Below, piece after piece: positions 9,530 through 18,491 of a DNA stretch of 47,231 nt. Source of the DNA: Gallionella sp. (GTDB lineage: Bacteria > Pseudomonadota > Gammaproteobacteria > Burkholderiales > Gallionellaceae). A program made the translations under genes and the position numbers. Each line of letters starts with the position of its first letter. Within the stretch, counting starts at the first letter, position 1. The stretch lies in contig JAUSAO010000101.1 of assembly GCA_030652475.1 (NCBI GenBank), forward strand, positions 1-47,231, written 5' to 3'. The notes below the pieces were generated by a model that was given only the letters and a program-made list of their open reading frames with translations, had not been told where the DNA came from and ran no database searches.

Positions 9530-10903
9530 GTGAAAATATTGATACTGGGTGCGGGGCAGGTTGGCTCAACCGTGGCGGAAAGTCTGGTAAGCGAGGCCAA
9601 TGACATCACAGTGGTGGATTCGGACGGCGCAAAGCTGGCTTTGCTGCAGGAACGTCTGGACTTGCGCACCCTGACCGGCAACGCTTCTCATCCTTCGGTG
9701 CTGGAGCAGGCCGGTATTGCCGACACGGACATGTTGCTGGCGGTCACGCAAAGCGACGAAGTCAACATGGTGGCCTGCAAGCTGGCGGCCAGTCTCTATA
9801 ACACGCCGACGCGCATCGCCCGTATTCGCTCCGCCGATTTTCTGGCTCGCCCCGAGTTATTTAACAAGGACAATTTCTGCGTGGATTTTTCCATTTGTCC
9901 CGAGCAGATTCTTACCGATTACATCACCAAGCTGATTGAATTCCCCGAGGCGTTACAAGTGCTGCGCTTTTCGCGGGACAAGGCTTCGCTGGTGGCGGTG
10001 CGCGCCTTCCAGGGCGGGCCGCTGGTAGGGAAACCGCTCAGCGTCCTGCACGACAACATGCCGCATATCGATGCGCGCGTCGCGGCAATTTTCCGCAAGG
10101 ATAGCCCGCTGATTCCTGAAGGCAGCACCGTGATTGAGGACGGCGACGAAATCTTCTTCATTGCCGCGACCAACAATATCCGCGCCGTGCTCAAGGAAAT
10201 GCGCCGCATGGACAAGCCCACCAAGCGCGTGATGATCGTCGGCGGGGGTAATATCGGCCGTCGTCTGGCCAAGGTGCTGGAGAATGACTATCAGGTCAAA
10301 TTGATCGAGTTCAATAAAAAAGCCTGCGCAAAACTGGCAGGGGAACTGACCAACACGCTGGTGCTCAACGGCGACGGCACAGACGAAAAACTGATGCAGC
10401 AGGAAAATGTCGGTGAAGTGGATGTGTTCTGCGCGCTCACCAATGACGACGAGAACAATATCATGTCGGCGCTGCTGGCCAAGCAGGGCGGCGCACGCAA
10501 GGTTATCGCCCTGATCAACCGCAGCGCCTATGTCGATCTGTTGCAGGGCGGCAAGATCGACATCGCGCTGTCTCCCGCCAATGTCACCATCGGCTCCCTG
10601 CTGGCTTACGTGCGTCAGGGTGACGTGGCGGCGGTGCATTCACTGCGGCGCGGCGCGGCGGAAGCGCTGGAACTGGTAGTGCACGGCGACCGCAAATCCT
10701 CCAAGGTAGTAGGGCGACGCATCGACGAGATCGACCTGCCCAAGGGAGCAACCATCGGCGCGCTGGTGCGGGGCGACGAGGTCATCATGGGCCATCACGA
10801 CACGCGCATTGAGGCTGACGACCATGTGATCGTATTTGTGATCAACAAAAAAATGGTAAAAAAAGTCGAGAAATTATTCCAGGTTAGCATCGGGTTCTTC
10901 TGA
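9530..10903 (+). CDS. trkA: Trk system potassium uptake protein TrkA
   Basis: Cytoplasmic NAD(H)-binding gating subunit of the TrkH potassium channel. 457 residues in the double-RCK layout: a Rossmann motif ILGAGQVGSTVAE at residue 4 and a second, VMIVGGGNIGRRLA, near residue 234, each followed by an RCK-C lobe. The start is GTG at 9530, directly before the conserved KILILGAG. A TAAAAT box (9487-9492) 38 nt upstream may be its -10. The stop codon shares one base with the trkH start (TGATG), as expected for a complex. Confidence 0.96.
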   Translation: MKILILGAGQVGSTVAESLVSEANDITVVDSDGAKLALLQERLDLRTLTGNASHPSVLEQAGIADTDMLLAVTQSDEVNMVACKLAASLYNTPTRIARIRSADFLARPELFNKDNFCVDFSICPEQILTDYITKLIEFPEALQVLRFSRDKASLVAVRAFQGGPLVGKPLSVLHDNMPHIDARVAAIFRKDSPLIPEGSTVIEDGDEIFFIAATNNIRAVLKEMRRMDKPTKRVMIVGGGNIGRRLAKVLENDYQVKLIEFNKKACAKLAGELTNTLVLNGDGTDEKLMQQENVGEVDVFCALTNDDENNIMSALLAKQGGARKVIALINRSAYVDLLQGGKIDIALSPANVTIGSLLAYVRQGDVAAVHSLRRGAAEALELVVHGDRKSSKVVGRRIDEIDLPKGATIGALVRGDEVIMGHHDTRIEADDHVIVFVINKKMVKKVEKLFQVSIGFF

Positions 10904-12363
10904 TGGGACGCGCGCTCACCGTTATCCACGCCCTGGGGCTGATGCTGGTGGTATTCAGCGCGGCCTACCTGATGCCGCTGGCCACGGCGCTGATCTACGG
11001 CCAGATGGAAGTATTCATGGATTTCCTGCTGGCGATGGTATGGACCGCTGCCTTCGGGTGTCTGATGTGGATGGTCACGCGCCGCTACAAGGGCGAACTG
11101 TCTGTCCGGCATGGTTATCTGCTGGTGGTGGCGATGTGGACAGCCATGCCGGCTTTCGCTACCTTGCCGCTGCTGCTGACTGTGCCGGGCCTGTCGTTTA
11201 CCGACGCTTATTTTGAAACCATGTCCGGCTTGACCACTACCGGTTCGACCGTGCTGGTGGGACTGGATAATCTGCCGCCCGCCATCAATATCTGGCGGCA
11301 TGAATTGAACTGGCTGGGCGGACTGGGCATCATCGTGCTGGCGGTGGCGATTCTGCCGCTGCTGGGTATCGGCGGTCGCCAGCTGTTCAAGGCCGAGACC
11401 CCGGGGCCAATGAAAGATTCAGCATTGACGCCGCGCATTGCCGATACCGCGCGCAATTTGTGGGTGGTTTATCTGGGGATCACCATCGCCTGTATTGTTT
11501 CGCTAAAGCTGGCGGGCATGAACTGGCTGGACGCAATCTGCCATGCTTTCTCCAGCATGGGGTTGGGCGGCTTTTCCACACACGATGCCAGTGTCGGCTT
11601 TTTCAACTCGCCGCTGATCGAGTTTGTGCTGATTGTATTCATGCTGATTGCGGTGATGAATTTTGCCGCTCATTTTTTGGCCTTGCGAGGAAAAACACTG
11701 GCGGTTTATCGTACCGATCCTGAAGCTATCCCTACTCTGGTTTTGATACTGGGCAGTTGTGTCGGGATTGCACTGTTTTTGTGGATAGAGGGAATTTATC
11801 CAAATTTCCTGATGGCGTTGCGCCACGCCAGCTTTAATCTGGTATCCATCGCGACCAGTTCCGGCTACGCCAGTGTGGATTATGCCCAGTGGCCGATTTT
11901 TGCACCGCTGTGGATGATGTTTCTGACCGCGATTGCCGCCAGTTCAGGCTCCACCGGCGGCGGCATCAAAATGATACGCACACTGGTGCTGGTCAAACAG
12001 GCCGGGCGCGAATTCGTCAAATTACTGCATCCCTCCGCCGTGAATCCGATGAAAATCAGCGGCCAGGTCATCCCCAACAGCGTGGTGTTTTCGGTGCTGG
12101 GTTTTATCTTCCTGTACTTCATGACTATAGTCACGTTGACATTCGTGCTGCTGATCAGCGGCATGGATTTCATTTCTGCGTTAACTGCTGTGCTTGCCTC
12201 GATAAATAATTGCGGCCCGGGTCTCGGCACTGTCGGGCCGGCCAGCAACTATGCCGGATTGACCGATTTTCAAACCTGGGTATGCACGTTCGGCATGTTG
12301 GTTGGCCGTCTGGAAATCTTCACCGTGCTGATTCTGTTTACCCCGCAATTCTGGCGGCGCTAA
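10903..12363 (+). CDS. trkH: Trk-type potassium uptake membrane protein TrkH
   Basis: 486-residue inner-membrane potassium channel subunit with about ten hydrophobic helices and four degenerate P-loops: MSGLTTTGSTVL, SSMGLGGFSTHD, IATSSGYASVDY and NNCGPGLGTVGP, which form the selectivity filter in the family. It pairs with TrkA just upstream. The stop codon overlaps the start of the CheA-like gene by one base (TAATG), so all three are probably one transcript. Confidence 0.96.
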   Translation: MGRALTVIHALGLMLVVFSAAYLMPLATALIYGQMEVFMDFLLAMVWTAAFGCLMWMVTRRYKGELSVRHGYLLVVAMWTAMPAFATLPLLLTVPGLSFTDAYFETMSGLTTTGSTVLVGLDNLPPAINIWRHELNWLGGLGIIVLAVAILPLLGIGGRQLFKAETPGPMKDSALTPRIADTARNLWVVYLGITIACIVSLKLAGMNWLDAICHAFSSMGLGGFSTHDASVGFFNSPLIEFVLIVFMLIAVMNFAAHFLALRGKTLAVYRTDPEAIPTLVLILGSCVGIALFLWIEGIYPNFLMALRHASFNLVSIATSSGYASVDYAQWPIFAPLWMMFLTAIAASSGSTGGGIKMIRTLVLVKQAGREFVKLLHPSAVNPMKISGQVIPNSVVFSVLGFIFLYFMTIVTLTFVLLISGMDFISALTAVLASINNCGPGLGTVGPASNYAGLTDFQTWVCTFGMLVGRLEIFTVLILFTPQFWRR

Positions 12364-13397
12364 TGAGCAGACCGAAAATGAATAACGATGTACGTCAAAA
12401 TCAAACCCGGCAACAGCAGATGACGCCGAGCGACGATGTGGAAATGTTGTTGCTGCCCGTGTTTCTGGAAGAGGCCGATGAATTGCGCCCGTTGATAAAC
12501 GATTCCTTACGCGCTTTGCGCGCAGAGCCCAAGAATGAGTCGCAACGACAATTGACCAATCGTCTGCTGCATACCTTCAAGGGGAGTGCGCGCATGACAG
12601 GCGCAATGCGTATCGGCGACATTATTCACACCATGGAAGATCGTTTGCTCGCGACCCCCTCACCCGTACTTTGGGCTGCGTTAGAGAGCGATATTGAGCG
12701 GATAGACACCCTGCTTGAGGAATTGCGTAAAGCGCAGCTTGTTGCCGAGGACGACCCTGTTGAGGACAGCAGCGAGTCTGAGCAAAGAGCTACTGCTGAA
12801 CGCAGCCCATTTGCCCGCATGAGCGAACGGCTGTACCGCACGCTGCGGCAAACGGCCAAGGAGCTGAACAAGCGTGTCAATCTTGAGCTGATCGTGAATG
12901 ACCTTGACCTGGACGGGCGCGTGCTGGAAAAAATGACCGCCTCATTCGAGCACCTGTTGCGCAATGCCATCGCACATGGCATGGAGGATGAGCAACAGCG
13001 CATTGATAGCGATAAAGAAGTAATCGGCGAAGTGCAACTGAGCCTGCGTCAGGAAAATAATGAAATAATAATCAAGTTCAGTGATGACGGACGCGGCCTG
13101 GATCTGGCGGCTTTGCGCGCACAGGCGATCAAAAAGGGCTTGCTGGACGAGGCGGACACCTCGGAGGATCAACTGAAGCAACTGATTTTCATCCCCGGCA
13201 TTTCGACAGCCACTGAAGTGACAGGCGTGTCCGGTCGCGGGATCGGCATGGATGTGGTACGTAACGAGATCACCGCTCTGGGTGGACGAATCGAGGTCAA
13301 TTCGAAGCTCGGCCAGGGTACGCAATTCACAATACATCTCCCGGCTCACACCCTGGTTAGTCATGAGACGCGGAGTCGTTCCGCTATCGACCCGTGA
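12363..13397 (+). CDS. CheA/ChpA-like histidine kinase lacking CheW and receiver domains
   Basis: 344 residues. An N-terminal Hpt-like helix bundle has the phospho-acceptor candidate H70 in LLHTFKGSARMTG. A low-complexity acidic linker (about 128-148), a ChpA-like dimer segment (LRQTAKELNKRV) and a HATPase domain follow: N201 in HLLRNAIAHGMED, SDDGRGLD at 240-247 and SGRGIGMD at 290-297. Chemotaxis-type CheA proteins then continue with a CheW-like regulatory domain; here the protein stops about 20 residues after the ATPase fold (FTIHLPAHT). No continuation is visible in other frames, so this is a short form or a decayed relic. TAATG coupling to trkH is unexpected. No other chemotaxis or pilus gene is near. 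Confidence 0.82.
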   Translation: MSRPKMNNDVRQNQTRQQQMTPSDDVEMLLLPVFLEEADELRPLINDSLRALRAEPKNESQRQLTNRLLHTFKGSARMTGAMRIGDIIHTMEDRLLATPSPVLWAALESDIERIDTLLEELRKAQLVAEDDPVEDSSESEQRATAERSPFARMSERLYRTLRQTAKELNKRVNLELIVNDLDLDGRVLEKMTASFEHLLRNAIAHGMEDEQQRIDSDKEVIGEVQLSLRQENNEIIIKFSDDGRGLDLAALRAQAIKKGLLDEADTSEDQLKQLIFIPGISTATEVTGVSGRGIGMDVVRNEITALGGRIEVNSKLGQGTQFTIHLPAHTLVSHETRSRSAIDP

Positions 13398-13414
13398 ATT
13401 TAAGCAGCGTCGAA

Positions 13415-13443
13415 TTGTGAAGCGCCCCTTAGCCAGCTACAAT
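13415..13443 (+). promoter_or_regulatory. Putative sigma70 promoter of yqgE
   Basis: TTGTGA (13415-13420) and TACAAT (13438-13443) are separated by 17 bp. The expected transcription start falls six or seven bases later, on or next to the A of the yqgE start codon at 13450, which predicts a leaderless or nearly leaderless mRNA. No ribosome binding site precedes the ATG, which agrees. Confidence 0.55.
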
Positions 13444-13449
13444 GCCGCC

Positions 13450-14010
13450 ATGTCTAAATTCGATCTTACCCATCACTTCCTGATTGCCATGCCCGCCATG
13501 CAAGAGGGTTTCTTTGCCGGTACGCTAACTTACATTTGCGAACATGATGAAAACGGTGCCTTGGGACTGGTGGTGAACCGCCCGATCAGCCTGACACTGT
13601 CTGAAATGTTCAGCCAAATCAATATACCGCTGCATCAACCCAGAATGGAAAGAATGCCGGTGCATCTGGGCGGCCCTGTGCAAGTCGAGCGCGGCTTTGT
13701 ATTGCACGACACCCGACAGGATTGGCAATCTACGTTACGCATCAATGACAAACTGGCGCTGACCACCTCAAAAGACATACTCGAAGCCATGGGCGAAGGG
13801 AAAGGACCGGATAATTTTCTGGTCACGCTGGGCTATTCGGGCTGGGATCAAGGCCAGCTGGAGCATGAAATCAACGAAAACACCTGGCTGACCGTGCCCG
13901 CCAACGAACACATCCTGTTCAAACTGCCTGCCGAAAAGCGCCTGGCCGCAGCGATGGCTTTGCTGGGCGTTGAATACTCAATGCTGGTCGAAGATGTCGG
14001 ACATGCCTGA
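13450..14010 (+). CDS. yqgE: UPF0301 protein YqgE/AlgH
   Basis: 186 residues starting MSKFDLTHHFLIAMPAM, the usual UPF0301 start. Family motifs: NGALGLVVNRPI, VHLGGPVQVERGFVLH and GYSGWDQGQLEHEI. Biochemical role not established; the family is known as YqgE or AlgH and is typically next to ruvX, as here. A longer reading from 13252 overlaps the CheA-like gene and is not family-like. The putative promoter ends six bases before the ATG. Confidence 0.94.
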   Translation: MSKFDLTHHFLIAMPAMQEGFFAGTLTYICEHDENGALGLVVNRPISLTLSEMFSQINIPLHQPRMERMPVHLGGPVQVERGFVLHDTRQDWQSTLRINDKLALTTSKDILEAMGEGKGPDNFLVTLGYSGWDQGQLEHEINENTWLTVPANEHILFKLPAEKRLAAAMALLGVEYSMLVEDVGHA

Positions 14011-14014
14011 TAAA

Positions 14015-14136
14015 GCAGGATGCAGGATCGAGACCGCAGGGGGCTTCCCCGCACAATTAAGGGGCGATACCCCAAGTTGTTGCGTGAAGGATCAAGGATC
14101 GAGGATCGATGTCACTCCTCAGTCCTCAGCCCTCAG
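14015..14136. repeat. Three short heptanucleotide arrays before and within the ruvX 5' end
   Basis: GCAGGAT x2 (14015-14028), RAGGATC x3 (14087-14107) and YCCTCAG x3 (14116-14136), all with a period of exactly seven bases, occupy the yqgE-ruvX junction. Seven is not a multiple of three, so gain or loss of a unit would shift any reading frame through the array. Comparable seven-base arrays lie in murU and pdxA. Confidence 0.7.
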
Positions 14137-14596
14137 TCCTGTAGTTGGCACCCTGCTCGCCTTTGATTTTGGCACCCAGCGCATCGGGGTGGCTGTGGGT
14201 AATACCTTTTCTGCCAACGCACAGCCTTTGACCACCATCGCTGAAGAGAAAAATGAAATCCGTTTTGCGGCGATCTCAGCACTGATCAGGGAATGGCAGC
14301 CGTGCGCGCTGCTGGTGGGCCTGCCTGCCAACGATGACGGAACACCGCACGAATTGACTGCACTGTGCCGTCGCTTTGCCAACCGTCTGCACGGGCGGTT
14401 TGCGCTGACTACCTTGCTGGTGGATGAGCGCTATACTTCGCTGGCCGCCAGCGAGCAGTTGAACAAGGAAGGCATAAGGGGCAGGCAGCAGCAGAGTCTG
14501 ATAGACCAGTACGCCGCGCAGCAAATCATGCAGGCCTGGTTTGATGAACCGGCGGCCTGCGTCACCGTAGGGGCTGACAGGAAGAAAAATGAATAA
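14084..14596 (+). CDS. ruvX: Putative pre-16S rRNA nuclease / Holliday junction resolvase-like RuvX (YqgF)
   Basis: RNase H-fold protein; the family matures the 5' end of 16S rRNA. Core motifs are intact: [36 protein letters not shown] and the acidic C-terminal DQYAAQQI. The N-terminus is problematic. Homologues start a few residues before the FDFG motif, but no ATG, GTG or TTG occurs there in frame. The nearest in-frame candidate is GTG at 14084, before the heptamer arrays; ATGs at 13970, 13994 and 14003 lie inside yqgE. The arrays have probably displaced or lengthened the original start. Overlaps pyrB by 8 nt. pyrR, often found between ruvX and pyrB, is absent. Confidence 0.88.
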   Translation: MKDQGSRIDVTPQSSALSPVVGTLLAFDFGTQRIGVAVGNTFSANAQPLTTIAEEKNEIRFAAISALIREWQPCALLVGLPANDDGTPHELTALCRRFANRLHGRFALTTLLVDERYTSLAASEQLNKEGIRGRQQQSLIDQYAAQQIMQAWFDEPAACVTVGADRKKNE

Positions 14597-15545
14597 TCCG
14601 CAACTGAATAAACACGGCGAGCTCCAGCATCTGCTGAGCACCGAAGGCCTGCCGGTACGCATCATGCGCGAGATACTCGACCGCGCCGCAACCTTTATGG
14701 ATGAGGCCAATGGTGGCGAGTTCAAAAAAGTGCCGTTGCTGCATGGCAAGTCAGTGTTCAACGTGTTCTTCGAAAACAGCACGCGCACCCGCACCACCTT
14801 CGAGATCGCGGCCAAGAAACTCTCTGCCGACGTGGTCAATCTGAATATCGGGTCATCCAGCACCAGCAAGGGCGAGACGCTGCTGGATACCGTGGACAAC
14901 CTGTGCGCGATGCATGCCGACATGTTCGTGGTGCGTCATTCCTCCAGCGGCGCGGCGCATTTGATTGCGCGCCACGTTGCACCCGAGATTCATGTCATCA
15001 ATGCCGGCGACGGACGTCATGCCCACCCCACGCAGGCCTTGCTGGACATGTACACCATCCGCCACTACAAGAAAGAATTCCACAATCTGCGTGTCGCCAT
15101 CATCGGCGACATCCTGCATTCGCGCGTGGCGCGTTCACAGATTCATGCGCTGACCACGCTGGGGGTGCCGGAAGTGCGCGTCATCGCACCGAAAACACTG
15201 CTGCCCAGCCACGTCGAAAAACTCGGCGTGCAGGTTTATCACGACATGGCGCAAGGACTCAAGGACGTGGATGTGGTGATGACCCTGCGCTTGCAGAACG
15301 AGCGCATGCAGGGCGCACTGCTGCCTTCTGCACAGGAATTTTTCAAATACTACGGCCTGACACAGGAGAGGCTCGCGCTGGCCAGACCTGACGCCATCGT
15401 GATGCATCCCGGTCCGATGAATCGCGGCGTGGAGATCGATTCTTCCGTGGCGGACGGCCCGCAGGCCGTCATCCTGCCGCAAGTCACCTTCGGCGTCGCG
15501 GTACGCATGGCCGTGATGAGTACCTTAGCCGGGAATACACCATGA
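14589..15545 (+). CDS. pyrB: Aspartate carbamoyltransferase catalytic subunit
   Basis: Transfers carbamoyl from carbamoyl phosphate to aspartate in pyrimidine synthesis. 318 residues. Carbamoyl-phosphate site [27 protein letters not shown] in the middle and [12 protein letters not shown] near the C-terminus are all present. Its ATG lies inside the last codons of ruvX (8-nt overlap), and its stop codon overlaps pyrC' (ATGA). The pairing with an inactive dihydroorotase predicts the Pseudomonas-type PyrB-PyrC' holoenzyme rather than the E. coli PyrB-PyrI form. Confidence 0.97.
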   Translation: MNNPQLNKHGELQHLLSTEGLPVRIMREILDRAATFMDEANGGEFKKVPLLHGKSVFNVFFENSTRTRTTFEIAAKKLSADVVNLNIGSSSTSKGETLLDTVDNLCAMHADMFVVRHSSSGAAHLIARHVAPEIHVINAGDGRHAHPTQALLDMYTIRHYKKEFHNLRVAIIGDILHSRVARSQIHALTTLGVPEVRVIAPKTLLPSHVEKLGVQVYHDMAQGLKDVDVVMTLRLQNERMQGALLPSAQEFFKYYGLTQERLALARPDAIVMHPGPMNRGVEIDSSVADGPQAVILPQVTFGVAVRMAVMSTLAGNTP

Positions 15546-16822
15546 ACATCCACATCAAGAATGGTCGTTTGATCGACCCCAAGAACAGAATAGATGCGCA
15601 ACAGGATTTGTTTATCTCTGAACGCCGCATCGTCGCCATCGGCAAGGCACCGCAGGATTTCATCGCCGAACAGGTGATAGAGGCCGAGGGGTTGATCGTG
15701 ATGCCGGGGCTGGTGGATGTGGCGGCGCGTCTGCGCGAACCCGGTTACGAATATCGCGCTACGCTGGAATCGGAAATGAATGCAGCCGTCGCGGGCGGCG
15801 TGACCTCGCTGGCCTGCCCGCCCGACACCGACCCGCCACTGGATGAGCCCGGGCTGGTGGAAATGCTCAAGCGCCGCGCCCGCGTATTGAATCAGGCGCG
15901 CGTATTTCCGATTGGCGCGCTGACTTATGGCCTGAAAGGGTTGGAACTGACCGAAATGATCGAGCTGACCGAGGCCGGCTGCAAGGCATTCAGTCAGGCT
16001 GATGCGCCGCTCACCGATACGCGCGTGCTGATGCGTGCGATGCAATATGCGGCGACTTTCGGCTATCGGGTGTGGCTGCGCCCGCAAGACAGTTTCCTCG
16101 CCAAGAACGGCGTGGCGCATGACGGCGAAGTGGCGACTCGTCTGGGTTTGCCGCCGATACCGGTGGTAGCCGAAACCATCGCACTCACCACCGCCTTGCA
16201 ATTGGCACGCGAAACTGGCGTGATGCTGCATATCTGCCGGATTTCCAGTGCGGCAGGAGTAGAACTGCTGCGCGCCGCCAAACGCGAAGGATTGCAGGTG
16301 ACCTGCGATGTTTCCATGAACCACGTACACCTCACCGAAATGGACATCGGCTACTTCGATGCCAACTGCCACTTGATGCCGCCGTTGCGCAGCCAGCGTG
16401 ACCGTGCCGGACTGCTTGCAGGATTGCTGGACGGGACGATAGATGCGATTTGTTCCAACCACTCGCCGGTGGATGATGATGCCAAGCAATTGCCGTTCGC
16501 CGATGCCGAGGCAGGCGCGACCGGGCTGGAGTTGTTGCTGCCGCTGGTGCTGAAGTGGGCGGAACAGGAAAATGTGCCGCTGCTGGATGCCTTGGCGCGC
16601 ATCACCATCAGCCCGGCACAGTTACTGGGACAGAAAATGGGGCATCTTTCGGTCGATGCCCACGCCGACATCTGCATCTTCGACCCGCAGACAAGCTGGC
16701 GGGTCGCGCCTGCCGCGCTGAAGAGCCAGGGCAAGAACACGCCGTTCAATGGCTATGAAATGCAGGGTCGGGTGCGCTATACGCTGCTCGATGGACAGAT
16801 AGTCTATAAGAGCCAATCATGA
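15542..16822 (+). CDS. pyrC': Dihydroorotase-like, catalytically inactive subunit PyrC' (PyrX)
   Basis: 426 residues of the class I dihydroorotase/amidohydrolase fold, but the metal ligands are gone. The HxH motif expected in PGL-D-HxHLREPG reads [14 protein letters not shown] (A61, R63). The later His position reads LHICRIS, and the catalytic Asp region reads AICSNHSP. In Pseudomonas such a protein has no dihydroorotase activity and serves as a structural subunit for aspartate carbamoyltransferase. ATGA coupling to pyrB supports that here. A working pyrC must then lie elsewhere in the genome. Confidence 0.92.
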   Translation: MNIHIKNGRLIDPKNRIDAQQDLFISERRIVAIGKAPQDFIAEQVIEAEGLIVMPGLVDVAARLREPGYEYRATLESEMNAAVAGGVTSLACPPDTDPPLDEPGLVEMLKRRARVLNQARVFPIGALTYGLKGLELTEMIELTEAGCKAFSQADAPLTDTRVLMRAMQYAATFGYRVWLRPQDSFLAKNGVAHDGEVATRLGLPPIPVVAETIALTTALQLARETGVMLHICRISSAAGVELLRAAKREGLQVTCDVSMNHVHLTEMDIGYFDANCHLMPPLRSQRDRAGLLAGLLDGTIDAICSNHSPVDDDAKQLPFADAEAGATGLELLLPLVLKWAEQENVPLLDALARITISPAQLLGQKMGHLSVDAHADICIFDPQTSWRVAPAALKSQGKNTPFNGYEMQGRVRYTLLDGQIVYKSQS

Positions 16823-17496
16823 GTGAAAAAATACAGCAGGGCAGTTTGACCGAAGCGGAAAGAAACGATTTCGAGCAACAGTTGAGCGAAAAAAATCTTG
16901 CCCTGGCGCGCTGCTCAAGTACTGACACCCTGGAATGTGCCCGTCTGCAACTGGATATCGCCGAAATTCTGGTTTGGCTGGAGCGTAAGGAAGCGGCGTG
17001 GAGTCAGGCACGTACGGCATTTGATACTTCATTGAAAAATGAATCCTGGCAAGATGCCGTGGAGGCGTGCAACGTGCTCTATCAAACTGAACAGGCTGGC
17101 TCGATTCCGGCACTGGGCATGGGAGTCTGGCTGGCGGTCACTTTCCCGGTTGCGCATGAACTCACCTATGCCATGCTGGATCATGTGGTCACGGAAACGC
17201 CCGACAATGCCGATGGCGCAGCCCTCGCTGCCGTCACGGCGCGCTATGTGGTGGATTTACGCGCTGACGATGCGCAGCACAAAGACTGGAGTCTGCTGGC
17301 CAATGATCTCATCGCTCGCGTCGCCGCGCGCCATAGCGGCGTGCGGAATCAACAGGCACTCGATGCGTGGATGGACAAGCTGAGCTTACGCGACCCGCAG
17401 GTATTTTTGCCCCGCCTGAGTCAGGTGGTCAATGCCATCGTCGGCGATGCATGGTGGTTTGACAGAAACGCGCTGCGCGACAAATTGCCGGATTAG
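16819..17496 (+). CDS. Conserved-looking protein of unknown function
   Basis: 225 residues, acidic, soluble, without signal peptide. The predicted structure is nearly all helix (for example RLQLDIAEILVWLERKEAAWSQA and WQDAVEACNVLYQTEQ), suggesting a TPR-like helical repeat scaffold, but no named motif is seen. It is translated from an ATGA overlap with pyrC', which implies co-expression with pyrB-pyrC'. The gene ends 32 bp from the convergent HPP gene. Function not assigned. Confidence 0.8.
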   Translation: MSEKIQQGSLTEAERNDFEQQLSEKNLALARCSSTDTLECARLQLDIAEILVWLERKEAAWSQARTAFDTSLKNESWQDAVEACNVLYQTEQAGSIPALGMGVWLAVTFPVAHELTYAMLDHVVTETPDNADGAALAAVTARYVVDLRADDAQHKDWSLLANDLIARVAARHSGVRNQQALDAWMDKLSLRDPQVFLPRLSQVVNAIVGDAWWFDRNALRDKLPD

Positions 17497-17528
17497 CTAT
17501 GGCGCCGGGTCAATGACCGGCCGCCGCA

Positions 17529-18080
17529 TCAAAACCAGATTTCAGGGTAACGTCTTGATTTTGGAATATTATTGATCAGCACCGCTACCACCAGCAGAAT
17601 CAGCGGGCCTATAGTCGCGGGCATCAGCACGAACAAGAACCCCATCTCGTGCACCTCTTTCGATCCTATCACCGCGATCAAGGCCGTGGCACCACCGGGC
17701 GGATGCAGCGTCCGTGTAAGGTGCATCAGGGCGATGGCGCTGGCCACCGCCATCGCTTCCGCGATCCCCGGAAAAGAATGAAACAATTTCCAGCAAATGA
17801 CGCCGACGATGGCGGAGAGGACGTGTCCGCCCACCAGATTGCGCGGTTGCGCCAGTGGGCTGCGCACCGCGCCGTAGACAAGCACTGCGGATGCGCCAAA
17901 CGAGCCTATCATCAGCGACAAGTCCATGCCTTTGAAAAAAAAGTGATCCACCCAGGCCACCGCCGCAATACCCAGGAAGGCACCGACCCAGGACCATACG
18001 ATTTCTGCGTTGCACACCCGCGGCGGACTGCCACGGGTGGTGCCACGCATTTTGAGAAAATATTCGGGGATTTTCATCAT
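17529..18080 (-). CDS. HPP family integral membrane protein
   Basis: 183 residues with four hydrophobic helices and the family signature TLHPPGGATAL near residue 128. A further glycine-rich helix start GSFGASAVLVYGA is also typical. HPP proteins sit in the inner membrane; some transport nitrite in plants and cyanobacteria, but the bacterial role is mostly unknown. Two ATGs (18080 and 18077) are possible. The first overlaps the stop codon of a small upstream reading frame in the ATGA manner. Confidence 0.9.
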   Translation of the reverse strand: MMKIPEYFLKMRGTTRGSPPRVCNAEIVWSWVGAFLGIAAVAWVDHFFFKGMDLSLMIGSFGASAVLVYGAVRSPLAQPRNLVGGHVLSAIVGVICWKLFHSFPGIAEAMAVASAIALMHLTRTLHPPGGATALIAVIGSKEVHEMGFLFVLMPATIGPLILLVVAVLINNIPKSRRYPEIWF

Positions 18081-18244
18081 AAATTTTCCGGATTATTGGT
18101 AGCGATACCGTCTTTGCGTAGCAGGCCAGACATCCGACCATCGCTTCCCACGGAGTGGAGAATATCCGCATCGGTCAATTCGATCTCCGCCGGCGCATCG
18201 CCAGCGCGCTCTGTCCCGCAAATTTCGTGCAAATTATCTTGCAT
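18077..18244 (-). CDS. Small 55-residue reading frame coupled to the HPP gene
   Basis: Reads MQDNLHEICGTERAGDAPAE and continues with IELTDADILHSVGSDGR, ending PENL. Its stop codon shares ATGA with the first HPP start codon. The coupling, codon choice like that of neighbours and an amphipathic middle (IELTDADIL) make a real gene plausible. I see no strong ribosome binding site and do not recognise a family. It might be a leader peptide that controls entry of ribosomes into the HPP gene, or chance open frame. Confidence 0.4.
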   Translation of the reverse strand: MQDNLHEICGTERAGDAPAEIELTDADILHSVGSDGRMSGLLRKDGIATNNPENL

Positions 18245-18491
18245 GGCGTTAACCCAAGTAATTTAATGGGGATTTATTCTAGCAGATTGCCTCGAATCGA
18301 AGACTAATGATATTCGATTGCACGCACATTGTTCGCGCCACTGCGCCCGTTAACGTTGCTGGCTACCCATTGTTACGTTCTGCACTGCGCGACCACTGAA
18401 GAAACAAGGGTATCGGTCGGCCTAGCGTGGTTTCGTAGTAAAATACAGCTATCTGTTTTCCTTACTGAACGCTACATTCCCCGGGCTATAT
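18245..18491. other. Divergent intergenic region before prlC, no gene seen
   Basis: About 250 bp between the small minus-strand reading frame and prlC. It holds an inverted pair AATCGAA (18295-18301) and TTCGATT (18313-18319), which could be a regulator site, and a TAAAAT box (18439-18444) about 48 nt before the prlC ATG that may be its -10. I found no convincing coding sequence, RNA gene or terminator. Confidence 0.5.

Noticed and set aside
15350..16489. 379-codon open frame antisense to pyrB-pyrC'
   Set aside because: His/Arg/Gln-rich translation typical of an antisense shadow; the sense frames are conserved enzymes.
17497..17528. Terminator between the unknown gene and the HPP gene
   Set aside because: GCCGG and CCGGC can pair in the 32-bp convergent gap, but no T-run follows on either strand.
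17569..18171. 200-codon minus-strand frame over the HPP gene
   Set aside because: Gly/Arg-rich shifted frame of the HPP gene; the true frame has the TLHPPGGATAL signature and four membrane helices.
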